64,000 nt of DNA, from contig NC_090770.1 in NCBI RefSeq assembly GCF_001761485.1, positions 1,488,001 through 1,552,000 on the forward strand, written 5' to 3'. Below the pieces are notes generated by a model that was given only the letters and a program-made list of their open reading frames with translations, did not search any database and was not told the origin of the DNA. The position numbers were made by a program, and so were the translations under genes. Origin of the DNA: Yarrowia lipolytica (lineage: Eukaryota; Ascomycota; Dipodascomycetes; Dipodascales). Below are positions 43,111 through 53,450 of this stretch, in pieces; positions within the stretch are counted from its first letter, which is position 1; every line of letters starts with the position of its first letter.

Positions 43111-45005
43111 GTTGTTTTGTGTGTCGTAAAGAGTGTATTTTTGTTGAGTCGTTCGAACTCAGAATGGAGATTGCTAGAGTCCACACTATAGCTCATGTAC
43201 ATTGATTGCACTTTAAATAATAACTTGTCACCATAAGTTTTAAATAAACACAATGGTATATATTGTACGTTACATCTATCTACCAGTATATTCGGTATAT
43301 CTTGACATTTTGAATGACCAAAATGTCAACAAAACTTCACAACAGCACTTGGAGTGTTGGAACGACAATGACAAACAATCTGTAGAAAATCCGTGGACGA
43401 AATATCTACGCTGAATTGTGTACAAGTTAATGGAAGCAACTACATCAAATGGAAGCTCCGTGCAGTTACCTACATGTGCACGTATTCAAGGTTTGTAGAT
43501 AGTAGATTTTGAGTTTTACTACATTTGGATGGCGCTCGGCGAACTTGATGAAAAGTCGGATAAGGAGAAAGGTAACAATAAATATTTGTATAATTGGATT
43601 TTTGATTCGTTACAATGTTTTTTCCCACCTCTCATTTCGTTTGAGGGTCTAACTGATTCGTTTATTCTTCGTAATTAAGGTTACTGTCATTTTTAAAGTA
43701 CGACTATCTCGAACTTTAATATCTCAACCGAGATGACGAGAACTTTTACTAGAACTTGAAAGCCCACGTGGTGGATAAAACTGCACTAGTGCCGTCCTAT
43801 CTGGAGTTGGTCCCTATAGATCAAGTGTGATCTGTATTATTCCTGGCAGACTCCTGCTGTACAGAGTCAGAGAACATCCATCTCGTGCACATGTGTGATG
43901 CGTTCGTTGAGTCCGGTTTCCAAAACCACTTGGTACTGTACAATACTGTATTGTAGTATACGAGAGTCGCGTTTCGGCATTCCTTAGCGACATCTGACAT
44001 TTCAAAACTAGAAAAAAGTTCAACGTAATCCCACACGATATTCGCGAGATGGTGAGAGCTGACAGTTGTCATCTATAATAACTACTGGGTGTTTACCGCA
44101 ACAAAACCCATGGGGGAATTGTGCGACTGTGCCATCAACATACTCTCTACTGTATAGTACAGTACTGTACTGTACATGAAATTGTAGGTTGTCTGTCGGG
44201 AAACATGTGTTATGATCGGTGTCAATGAATACCGCTTGGAGATGTGTGTGAGAAGTCCTTGTTGGGGAAAACAATCATCAAGTACTGTACCCAAAACCAT
44301 CCACAATAGACCATCTCTTACACTAACCCGACGAGTACTAGTTGATTTTTCTTCGTCACCAGTGGAGTAACACGTCCATGACCTTCCATAGAGTGCTTGC
44401 AGTGCTTCCCGGCCGTATCCACGCTCATATTCCTAATAATTGAATCAGCAACATCGCCAAATTGAAAGGGTTGGACTGGAAACATTATCATGAACTTCCG
44501 TCCTTTCCGAAGCCTCACTGAGACTCCAGATCTTTTAACACAACTCAGGAATAAAGGTCTGTACCAACATGCTGTTCTTGTTCCCCGATACCAGAGACTT
44601 TGATCCTTCGACAGCAGTCGCACAAGTTCTGAACTCACCCCTTGGTCTTATTACGGTAGACCCACTTCCACTACTGTATGTACTGTACTGTGATATATAG
44701 CTAGCTTCGTTCGTGTGCTCTTCATTTAAGTCGCTATTACGAGAAACAGTCGAGTCATAAGCCTGCACTCTGACACATTGCACAAGTTTTTGTCAGACTT
44801 GCTTTGTCGGCTACAGGCCCATTACATCTGCTTCTGCTACACTGTAGTGGAACCACATTACACTTGTCCCACTACTCGTGACTCTGGTTAATCTAATGTC
44901 ATTAATATATAAGTGTGGGAGCGCCGCTTGCGTGCAAGTGCGTCTCACTGAAGTCCTAGGCTAAATGTTACATTCCGGCTTTTCAATGGTCGGTGGTCCT
45001 TTACT
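43111..45005. other. Intergenic 1.9 kb, no gene seen
   Basis: Rich in palindromic TACTGTACAGTA-like words (43935-43955, 44150-44176, 44672-44690). Short minus-strand ORFs in 43.8-44.8 kb overlap each other in several frames with poor codon use. I do not support any. Confidence 0.4.
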
Positions 45006-46892
45006 TCACCGACTATCTCTCTCACTAGAGGTGGGAGAGGCAGGGATCTTGTCAAAGTTCAGTCTCCGTCTAGCAGATCGGGGAATCTGGCCCAGTCGCA
45101 GTCGGTTGGGCGTCGACGGAGTTCGCTCCGTGTGGTACGGCGAATGCGACACCTGTGCCGGAGAAGGCGTCATCATGTGAAGATAGTCATTAAAGTTGAA
45201 GTTCTGCGAGGGCGTTTGAGGAGCAGCGGCAGAGGTGGGCTGCACAGGGGTGCCTCCCGTTCCCCAGCCGTGTGACGAAGAAGATGGTCGCTGGGCAGGG
45301 GACGGAGAGGTGGCGAGATACATGAGCAGATCTGCGCCCTCGTCTCGGTTGTCGTCTCGAGAGTGGGGAGCCCCGAGCTTTCGGGGCTTCTGAGGGGGAG
45401 TTCTGGGGGGTTCCAGCGATCGGTTTGCCAGAGCTGCTCCAATAGAATGAGTGTGGGTAGCATGGGAAGGATGCTCTTCGCTCGAATGTTGCTGCTGTTG
45501 TTGCTGCTGCTCACGTTCATGCTGCTGTCGCTGCTGCTCCTGATGATGTCGCTCCTGATGCTGTAGCTGCTCCTGCTCACGCTCACGCTCGCGTCTCTCT
45601 CGGGCGTCCAGCTCGCTGTCAATGTCCATGATTTCGTCACGGGACAGCTTCATTTGGCTCAGGGCACCCATGGACTGCGACTTTGCCATGGGCTGTGCCT
45701 GGGCAAACTGCTGCTGGAACATGTGCTGCTGCTGCTGCTGCATGTGCATATGCTGCTGTTGCTGTTGCTGCTGCGACATGGCAAATGGTAGCTGTTGGTA
45801 CGACTTTGAGTAATGCAGTCGCGGCGATGCACTAGACCCGCCGGGCGCACTGGTGATAGTTCGGGCCCGTTTCCGCGTCTCGGGGATCTTGGCAGGCGAC
45901 AACATGGGGTAGTGGTCGAGTTTGGCCTTGGGGGATCCCAGATCGTAGAGAGTGGCAGGCGACTGGGGACCACCAGGTCCATGGACGCTTCCGGGGTAGT
46001 TTCCGGGAGCGAAACGGGGTGTGGAGAGCGGGTGGAAGGGCTGCTGCAAAGGAGGAGATGACATTTGGTCGGAAGTGGTCATGTACATTGACCGAGTGGC
46101 GTTAGAGGTGTTGTTGGAGTCACTGCCTGCAGTGGAGTTTGTGTGTGTAGAGGTGGTTGTGGAGGTTGCGGAGTTGTTTGTGTTTGCGGTGGAGGTTGAC
46201 GATGGCGACAGCGGCTTGATTTCCTCGTCGACCCGCTGCTCGATGGTATCAAAGGTGAGGTTGTCCCAGCCTCGTTTGGTTTTGTAGGTGGCGAGCTTCA
46301 GGCGCGACTTGAGGTTGCGGGTCATGCGGGAGATTTCTGCCCGTTGCAGCACCTTTTCTGCCGCGTGCGAAATGTCGTTTTGGGTCGGTGTGGCTGCCGC
46401 AGACCCCGCGGTGTTGGTTGGCGTGGCCGAGACGCTGTGGTTGTGGGGGGGAGGGGGGGGAGACATTTGCATGGATGTGTTTTGTCCGCCCAAGCCAGGC
46501 TGTCCGTTCATCGCCGTCTGTCCGTTCATTCCAGGCTGTCCGTTCATGCCAGGTTGTCCGTTCAAGCCATGCTGGCCACTCATGTGATGGTGAAGTTGCT
46601 GCTGTCCATGCTGTCCATGCTGTCCATGCTGTCCATGCTGCTGTTGCGGCGGAAACGGCTTATCGCCCCGCATGGCGTTGGCCACCACCTGGGCGGCGGC
46701 CTGTGCCTGGGCAAGAGCCTGCTGCTGAGCATGGACCTGGGCCTTGGAGTGCGCCATGTTTGCAGGCGTGTACAGGTGCGAGTCGGTGACCGTATGTGTG
46801 GAGGGCGCGGACGAGGGAGGAGGCATGTCTGTGTGTGGATGCGAGTGGTGGGCCCCGTGGTGAGGATGGGGATGGTGATGGACGGCGTTCAT
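45006..46892 (-). CDS. Whi5/Nrm1-type G1/S transcriptional repressor
   Basis: A 628-residue, mostly disordered protein. Residues 187-222 (ISRMTRNLKSRLKLATYKTK, then RGWDNLTFDTIEQ) match the GTB motif by which Whi5 and Nrm1 bind the SBF/MBF factors and repress G1/S genes. The N-terminus is His-rich, then repeats GQHGQHG and GMNGQPGMNGQ. The middle has long Gln stretches coded by CAG/CAA runs (45.48-45.78 kb). Many Ser/Thr-Pro sites (RTPPQ, LATSPSPAQ, MMTPSPAQ, RTPSTPNR) suit control by cyclin-dependent kinase. The tail contains RSARRRLNFDKIPASP. It is about twice the length of Saccharomyces Whi5 because of the low-complexity inserts. Whether it is the Whi5 or Nrm1 orthologue is not decided by sequence alone. 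Confidence 0.75.
   Translation of the reverse strand: MNAVHHHPHPHHGAHHSHPHTDMPPPSSAPSTHTVTDSHLYTPANMAHSKAQVHAQQQALAQAQAAAQVVANAMRGDKPFPPQQQHGQHGQHGQHGQQQLHHHMSGQHGLNGQPGMNGQPGMNGQTAMNGQPGLGGQNTSMQMSPPPPPHNHSVSATPTNTAGSAAATPTQNDISHAAEKVLQRAEISRMTRNLKSRLKLATYKTKRGWDNLTFDTIEQRVDEEIKPLSPSSTSTANTNNSATSTTTSTHTNSTAGSDSNNTSNATRSMYMTTSDQMSSPPLQQPFHPLSTPRFAPGNYPGSVHGPGGPQSPATLYDLGSPKAKLDHYPMLSPAKIPETRKRARTITSAPGGSSASPRLHYSKSYQQLPFAMSQQQQQQQHMHMQQQQQHMFQQQFAQAQPMAKSQSMGALSQMKLSRDEIMDIDSELDARERREREREQEQLQHQERHHQEQQRQQHEREQQQQQQQHSSEEHPSHATHTHSIGAALANRSLEPPRTPPQKPRKLGAPHSRDDNRDEGADLLMYLATSPSPAQRPSSSSHGWGTGGTPVQPTSAAAPQTPSQNFNFNDYLHMMTPSPAQVSHSPYHTERTPSTPNRLRLGQIPRSARRRLNFDKIPASPTSSERDSR
45480..45780 (-). 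repeat. CAG/CAA-rich glutamine-coding tracts
   Basis: Three separated runs of CTG/TTG (plus strand) encode glutamine and Gln-His tracts in the Whi5-like protein. Likely length-variable. Confidence 0.85.
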
Positions 46893-49272
46893 GGCGAGCG
46901 CGAGACTAGAGACGAGGTGTTGTCGACGGTGAATGCGTGGCCAGAGAGATGGTGCGGTGGGTAGTGTGACGACTAAAGAGTTTATTGAACGCGACAGGGA
47001 GTGTCCAACCTAAACTGAGGCGGTTGGAGCAAGTGATAGCAGTGGAGAGGGGAGTCTGAAAAGCGATTCCGCGGCGGTTCTGGCTGTTTCCGTCGACTCT
47101 ACTGCTCTAAGACCACTCCTTATCTTCTCCATCGCCCCCACAAACGCCGTCTACATCACTGCGCTCTATCTTTACCCGGTCGTCGGTGGTCTACATAGCA
47201 ACATGCACATGGAGGACTCAAGACCATCGTTTGTCCCGCACCTTTGACCGAGATGCGCGCGAGCGGTATTTTGCAAATATGCCGCTCGCGACGGTCGCCA
47301 ATTGTCTGAAAAAAGTGCCATTTTTTCATATTTTTCCCATTTTTGCCCGCTTCAAAAAACAACTTTTCACTCCCTCCTCCCCCCATCCCTGGCTTAACCT
47401 AATGCCCAGCTCCAAATCTACACCCGCCATCGAAAACGTGACCGGTGCAGCATACACGCACCAGTGACCCGTTTCGGAGCCCCCGACTGCCACACGGACC
47501 CAGACCTCCACTCCAGCACCACCAAAGCCCTTCAAAAACACTGCTTCTCGTTGTCTCAAGTCCGGCCCCTCCGCCAAACCCTATTGTCGGTGCCTTGCGG
47601 GCCGCTGGCATGAATATATCCGGGTTATGAACCCGCCGAGCCCACGACGGGTCTCTCCGCGTCGAGCCGATGCCATACGTATATCTTGCGGGCCTGGAGC
47701 TCGTCGGGAAGCCCCGTTTCAAAGGCTCCAAAAAGTCGTGCAAAAAAATTGTCCAGCCCATTGACTAATTGGGAATCAAGGGATGTGGGTAAGGGTGATG
47801 TGACGCGTTTTGAGTTTGTCTAGTGGGCAGAGCTGAATCGGTATAGCTGTGAGTGCCAGGATACAGCAGTCGCAGTCGCAGTTGCAGTTGCAAGTACTTT
47901 GTAGCGCAAGTCGGGCGTTGGTAGTAATGTGCTTGAACACACCTTCGCTGCACGTACTGTACCATATAAAAACATATTATAACCGTCGACATATGTACAA
48001 GTACGATATGGTACCTGCACGTCTTGCTGCACAGGGACTTCAGACGTGTGTCTGGTGCCACTCCGCAAGATGATCTGCTTGTGTACAAGTACGGCTGTGT
48101 CATTGTACTTGCTTGCACATAGTTGTAGTATATTGTGTAGTTTCTGTGATTAATTGCGTACAAGTACTACAGGTACTGCCCAGGTACCGTACTGTACCAC
48201 ACAACCGCTCGTGTCTCGCCTTGGTAATTAGCGTGTTCCAACTGGCACAGGCACACCGGGCTCGCACTTGCCTAAGTATATAAGGGGCCCTGGGCGCCCT
48301 GGAACTCCCTCTTTTTTGTCTCACTCTTATATCACTCTTTTGTCTCGCTCTTTTACACGCTTTATGTTTGCACCCTACTCCTGCCCAACTCCACCTTGGC
48401 CGGGACTCTAAAACCAATATGTGCTGCACGCGCTAATACAGTATCACCAAGCAGCGCAGCTCAACGGGTAATATTCATTGCGGCTTTTGTCGTATGCATC
48501 GTACGTGTGTCGAGCAACTAAGAGAGACGACAAAATTTGCAAAAAACACCGCCAACAGGGACCGGATATACGTCACGTGACCACCCCCCCCTCCCGCAAG
48601 CGCCCGCGCCCGCGCCCGCGCGTGATCCGCCCACTTCTGTCATGGCCGACCGGCTCCAAACACCCGTCACTACTGTTTCAGAAACCCAGAAAAAGATGGG
48701 ACCCACGCGTCTTGTCCGAAACCTTATTTTCGGCTGGCGCTTGCTTCTTTGGGTCAAGTTGCGGACCGTCGTAGAGCCTCGCCAGGAGGTCTCCAACCGG
48801 CGTAAACACGAGAGATTCGGGGCCCAAACAGGATATATTCACATGTTCAAGCTGCCAGAATACCCATCCAAAACCTCACGAAAATCAACCGACTCCAGAC
48901 GACCATTTCCAAGCCCCCAAATGTCGCATCCACCCTATTTGGTACGTGCTAAACGCTCCAATACACTAAACGTTAATTCCAAGAGCGAACACCGCCAAAA
49001 AAAAAAAAAATTATATAAGCGTCGTTTCCAGCGCGGGAGCCGGCGATCACGTGACGTACCGCTGGAATCACGCGACGTTTGGAAGTGTGGGCGGTCTTGT
49101 TCTTGTGAAACAGTCACGTGATGTCTGTTTTTCGTTTGCGGCGTCTTTTTTTTTTGGTTTTGAGGAGGATCCACATGCAGTTATGAGGGGCAGTTATGGG
49201 GGTCCTTGTATCATACAAGTATTACCATGATTGATTGTTTTGCACAAACGGACATACACTGGCGTTAGTCAC

Positions 49273-49317
49273 GGTGTCGTCGGTCATGGTGTCGTCGGTC
49301 ATGGTGTCGTCGGCCAC
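49273..49317 (+). repeat. 15-bp repeat GGTGTCGTCGGTCAT, 3 copies
   Basis: Two identical copies and a third with two substitutions (GGCCAC end). Confidence 0.9.
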
Positions 49318-49687
49318 GGTGTCCGTCTCATGCAACAGTCGTGTGACTGGACGCTCGTCGGCGCTATCTTAGACGCTTAGTCCGGCTACATTGGACGACA
49401 TTGTCGTCTAGAGGTGCAGTAGCGCCACACGCTGTAGATGTGGGGGAGTTGGAGTGGGGATGGATCAAGTGAGAGGTTCAGTCTGGTGGTAGTGTTCGAG
49501 TGCGAGTGTGAGTACGGTGCCCCTTGTAGTATGTACTGAATGTACGAGTGCGCACTATACATACATCCAGCAGGGCAGTACATACAATATAGTGGTTTGT
49601 CTGCCCATGCCTGCCATGGGGTCTCACCAGGTCTCTGAGATACTGTACTGTCGACGCAGACGCTGTACAGTAGTACATACGATACAT

Positions 49688-49729
49688 GTTCAGGTTGTAT
49701 CGTTCAGGTTGTATCGTTCAGGTTGTATC
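49688..49729 (+). repeat. 14-bp repeat GTTCAGGTTGTATC, 3 copies
   Basis: Three perfect tandem copies in an intergenic region. Confidence 0.95.
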
Positions 49730-50247
49730 GTAAAAGAGCAAGTGTACACAGGCAAGGACAAGTCCTCAGCGTCTTATGGCTATCAAAAGCTGGTTTGTAG
49801 GCTACCTGTACATACGATGCATGCGAGTACAGTACTTGTACAATACCCATAATCTATCTTGATCTCCTCTTGGAGAACGACCTCCTCTCCCTATTGTGGC
49901 CATTAGACCAGAAAGTCGAGCGTCTTAGACTGTAATAATCTACAGTAGGCAGTCTGGGGTGCCCAACCCGATGCTTCGGGTATGAAGTGTCGAGTCTGAA
50001 AGTGTTTTGTCAACGGTTGGCAGGTAACACACACTACAGTAGTACAACTGTCTCTGGTTTCAGTGGAGGAGGTGCGAGTTTGTCTGTACAAGTACGGGAT
50101 CCTTTGCGTGACTTACAATTTCGTTACCGTTCAGTTTACTGTACGTTGAGAAAGGGCTACATCTCTCGAATGTTGGTTGCACGCCTTCTGCTCGCACTAC
50201 ATTCCTCAAACACCACGGTCTATACTTCCAACCGCCCCACAATCCAT

Positions 50248-50336
50248 CTCCCGGTGGCCAAGCTGGTTTAAGGCGCGAGACTGTAATGGAAGCATTTGTA
50301 ATCTTGAGATCGGGCGTTCGACTCGCCCCCGGGAGA
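50248..50336 (+). tRNA. tRNA-Tyr (GTA) with 14-nt intron
   Basis: The acceptor stem is CTCCCGG paired with CCGGGAG, discriminator A at 50336. The D arm is GCCAAGCTGGTTTAAGGC, the anticodon stem CGAGA/TCTTG (one G-T wobble), and the T arm CGGGCGTTCGACTCGCCC. Anticodon GTA lies at 50283-50285. A 14-base intron (50287-50300) follows base 37, as in nearly all eukaryotic tRNA-Tyr genes. The body matches Saccharomyces tRNA-Tyr. A T6 terminator follows at about 50,356. Confidence 0.95.
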
Positions 50337-51091
50337 AGCACACGAGCAGTGTCTCTTTTTTGTCAACCATCATGTCTTCACATCAGTATAGGTACCCACC
50401 TTCCAAGAGTTGAGAGCTATTCTGAGCAGCTTTGACTGCAGATATTTGTACAGGCTGGTGATGATTCTCTTATTGTAGCACCACACTGTACTATACTGTA
50501 CATACTATATTGGTACTCGCACGAACGTCATATCTGTTCAAACCAAGGTCCTCCGTTTATGGCAGTGTATATACAGTGGCATATACAGTCACCGCCGCAG
50601 CTGTGACCCATTGCAAAGCTCAACCACTTTGGTGACTTATTGAGGATATTCCCATTGTCTGGACGTACATTACGGCTCTTTTCCCTTCTCCAATATCCTC
50701 TGGAAAACCTGTTGAAGCCGAAGATAGCTGATGCTGTGCAAGTACGATATGTGAAAGTACCTTTACAGGTGTTACTCTCTGCGAAATAAAAGTCGTACTT
50801 GTACAAACACCTCCAGGTTCATGTGACGCCAACCTCAGATTTCATTTCATAGCATTATTTTCTATTTTTGATATTTCATTTTCCCACAACTGACCATTCA
50901 ATTCTCCATAGACATAGACCTGCAATTTTACTTGCGCAATGATCCTCTGTCAGAAAGGTTTTCACACCGAAAATGCGACTGAATCGAGCCCAAAAGAGCA
51001 ATGTTGATTGAAAAACAAAAAAGAAACAATTTCATGTCGCTACAATCAAAAAGAGCAATGTATCACTTCGTTTTCGAGCAAAAAAATAGAG
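50337..51091. other. Intergenic, no gene seen
   Basis: Spacer between two tRNA genes. It contains CACTGTACTATACTGTACATAC at about 50,484-50,505. No supported ORF. Confidence 0.4.
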
Positions 51092-51163
51092 TGGACGAGA
51101 CCGGGTTCGAACCGGTGACCTCAAGCATGCAAAGCCCACGCGCTACCACTGTGCTACACGCCC
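51092..51163 (-). tRNA. tRNA-Ala (TGC)
   Basis: On the minus strand: acceptor GGGCGTG paired with CTCGTCC (one T-T mismatch), D arm GCACAGTGGTAGCGC, anticodon stem TGGGC/GCTTG around loop TTTGCAT (anticodon TGC), T arm ACCGGTTCGAACCCGGT. It is 72 bases with no intron. The G3-U70 wobble pair, the identity mark for alanyl-tRNA synthetase, is present. A T7 run just downstream on the minus strand ends transcription. Confidence 0.94.
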
Positions 51164-51650
51164 AAACTACAAAATCAAGCCCGGATTGGAAAGGGGGTAT
51201 CGATCACGTGATTACTAATCCGCGCACAAATATCGGTTAAAAACGTTCCGTCGGTAGTCAGAGCAAGTCAGATCCGATCTATGATACTTATAAACCAAGC
51301 TATCTATGGGGTAGAGTCGTGTGATTGAGTTTCCAGTACTTTATTCTGTACTGCCCATACTGTAACAAGAGAAGAGGCTCAAGCAGCACGAATCTTGATG
51401 AGTTGTTCCGAATTGAAAGATACCAGATTTCATGAAAAAGTCTTGAAATATCGATAGATAATCAAAGGTGTACTGGATCATGAACTTTCAAACAATACAA
51501 TATGTACATACGTCTGTCTTTCGATACAATATAGGCTTAACATGGCATACAAAACATGGGTGAGTAGCACAACATAAAGAGACACCAGTGATGCAAGAAA
51601 AAAGATAGAATGATGGGAATGGATCTTCGCATCCATAAACTGCAAAAAGA
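51164..51650. other. Intergenic, no gene seen
   Basis: Spacer between tRNA-Ala and the second 5S copy. Contains a TCACGTGA site near 51,204. Confidence 0.4.
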
Positions 51651-51771
51651 CAATTGCAGCACCCAGGATTCTCGTATGGTCTCCCACTACAATACTAACT
51701 GGGCTCTCTGGTGCTTTGACTATGGCCTGATCGGACGGGAAGCCGTATTTTCACCAGGATATGGCCGCAAC
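51651..51771 (-). rRNA. 5S rRNA gene copy, divergent (possible pseudogene)
   Basis: The minus strand reads GTTGCGGCCATATCCTGGTG through GTAGTGGGAGACCATACGAG to GGTGCTGCAATTG, clearly 5S. Against the copy at 2530-2648 it has one extra G (GATCAGGCCATAG versus GATCAGCCATAG) and one extra A (GTCAAAGCACC versus GTCAAGCACC). These lie in the box A / loop B-C region, normally fixed in length. The 3' end is followed by TCTTTTTG, a weaker terminator. It is either a tolerated variant or a decaying copy. Confidence 0.8.
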
Positions 51772-52829
51772 TGACAAGAGAAGGGAGAGATCCGTAGCAA
51801 GGCGTAGTTCGAGTCAAGTGACCCTAATGAATCATTAGAATAAAAAAACCCCTCAGACTACCACCATGGTTCGGTCTCCTTTAACAGTCAAAACGATTGT
51901 ATGGATGATGCTGGAGAACGGCGGTTAAATGCAGTTGTAGAGATTACAGTGCTCTGACAGAAGACGGGGGGACTTCAATTAACAGATGGAAAAGCTCTTT
52001 AAAATCAAATGAGACACTTTTTGTAGTCCTTATTTCTGGCTATCCCGTTCTATCATCTTTTCAATACAGAACTTGCACCGTATGTACAGTATGATTGCGA
52101 CTTTGAAACAAAAACTACATAGGAGCCTCTCATGTGATCTTTATGAACCGACCCGGCCTATCGGTTACAACGATGGACCACGCTGGGAACATCTCAGGGC
52201 TGGAAGTTGAGTACTACTGGGTGCTACTCCAAGTCGCCCGTCCTAACCTCAGCTACAGTATGTACATACTGTAGCTGAAATGTATTGCACTGGAAAAAAG
52301 GTCAAACCTACTGAATTGATTGGAAATTAGTCAGGGAGGATACTCCAGACCATCAGAAGCCCCTCGGAACATTTATTTTATATATACGGTAATTGGTGAT
52401 TCAGATAGAGCGTTCCAAAATAGGGGTTACCCGGCTTTAAGGAATAAATGAAAAGTGACCAAAAATAGCGATTTTCGATAAAAATGGACGATAAGGGGGT
52501 TTTATTACTGATTTTGTGAAGGGAAATAATCATTTTGACATGCCCTTGTACTTGTGGTACAAGTTTATTGATTGTTATAAACAATAACAAAAGTCTTATT
52601 TATCTGTCTCCCGGTCCCAAAAATCCAACTAAACTATCAACTATATCCAACTAAATATTACTTGGTGAAATTGCAATTTGAACAGACATTAAGACCATAT
52701 TTTGCAATCTTCGACGTAGTAGTTTTTGACAGGCGATTTGTTTTGTCTAAAACCCGAGCCAAAAATAACAGAAATTTTTTCAGACTCAATCATTTCTTGT
52801 TGATTCGATGAACAAGTCGTCCAGGGTCT

Positions 52830-52873
<44 letters not shown>

Positions 52874-53450
52874 TTTTTTATTTATATATATTTTATATTT
52901 TAATATTTGTTTACATATGATTTACATAATCCAGGAAGGATTGAATCCGTAAAGGTGGCAAGCCAAAAGCGGCAAAAACAAGCAGAAGGAGGGAAAATGA
53001 AGTTCGAAAGTATTCAACAGACATACAACATGGACAATACGTCACGCTGACAGTTTCCCATTCCAGTAAGCACCGACTTTCGTCTCTCTGTCGTACTGCC
53101 TTGTTAGGTAAGGTAACTACAGTATTATACGGTACAGCACTTCCAAGCTAGAGATAAAAAAAATGGGCATTTCGACCAACCCATAAGCGGGTCGTATTGT
53201 ATCGGTATTAGGATCGATACACCATATAAAACGACTATTGACATCCACATGGACACGTGCGGTCGCTCACTACAAGCGCGCGCCGCGTGCAGCCGGTTGC
53301 CCAACTCTAACATCGAAAAATGAGTCCTGGGTAAGTTCATTATGTCAGCCAAAAGATCGCGACAACAGTCGACACCCGATCCAACAAGTACAGTACAGTA
53401 TTGTACCGCGCAAGAAGAACACTGAATTCGCGACACAAACACACACCATC
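51772..53450. other. AT-rich intergenic 1.7 kb with long poly(T)
   Basis: 52.38-52.93 kb is very AT-rich and includes the T34 run. A retroposed 3' tail or an origin-like element are possible. No supported gene. The upstream region of the next gene has TACAGTACAGTATTGTAC at 53,391-53,408. Confidence 0.45.
52833..52866 (+). repeat. Poly(T) run of 34
   Basis: Thirty-four uninterrupted T, then ATG and nine more T, then TTTATATATATTTTATATT. The longest homopolymer in the window. Confidence 0.95.

Larger units (their letters stand above)
46893..50247. other. Gene-poor 3.35 kb with an orphan promoter-like stretch and CACGTG sites
   Basis: No ORF is convincing. A TATATAAGGGGCC box at 48,275-48,287 is followed by a CT-rich leader and only tiny ORFs. 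TCACGTGA-like sites lie at 48,573, 49,049 and 49,113. A GC-only patch (CGCGCCCGCGCCCGCGCG) lies near 48,605. Two minisatellites are listed separately. Confidence 0.45.

Noticed and set aside
48537-49121. 194-codon plus-strand frame
   Set aside because: Starts in Pro/Ala low complexity, runs through a GC-only patch, and has no recognisable domain or codon bias.
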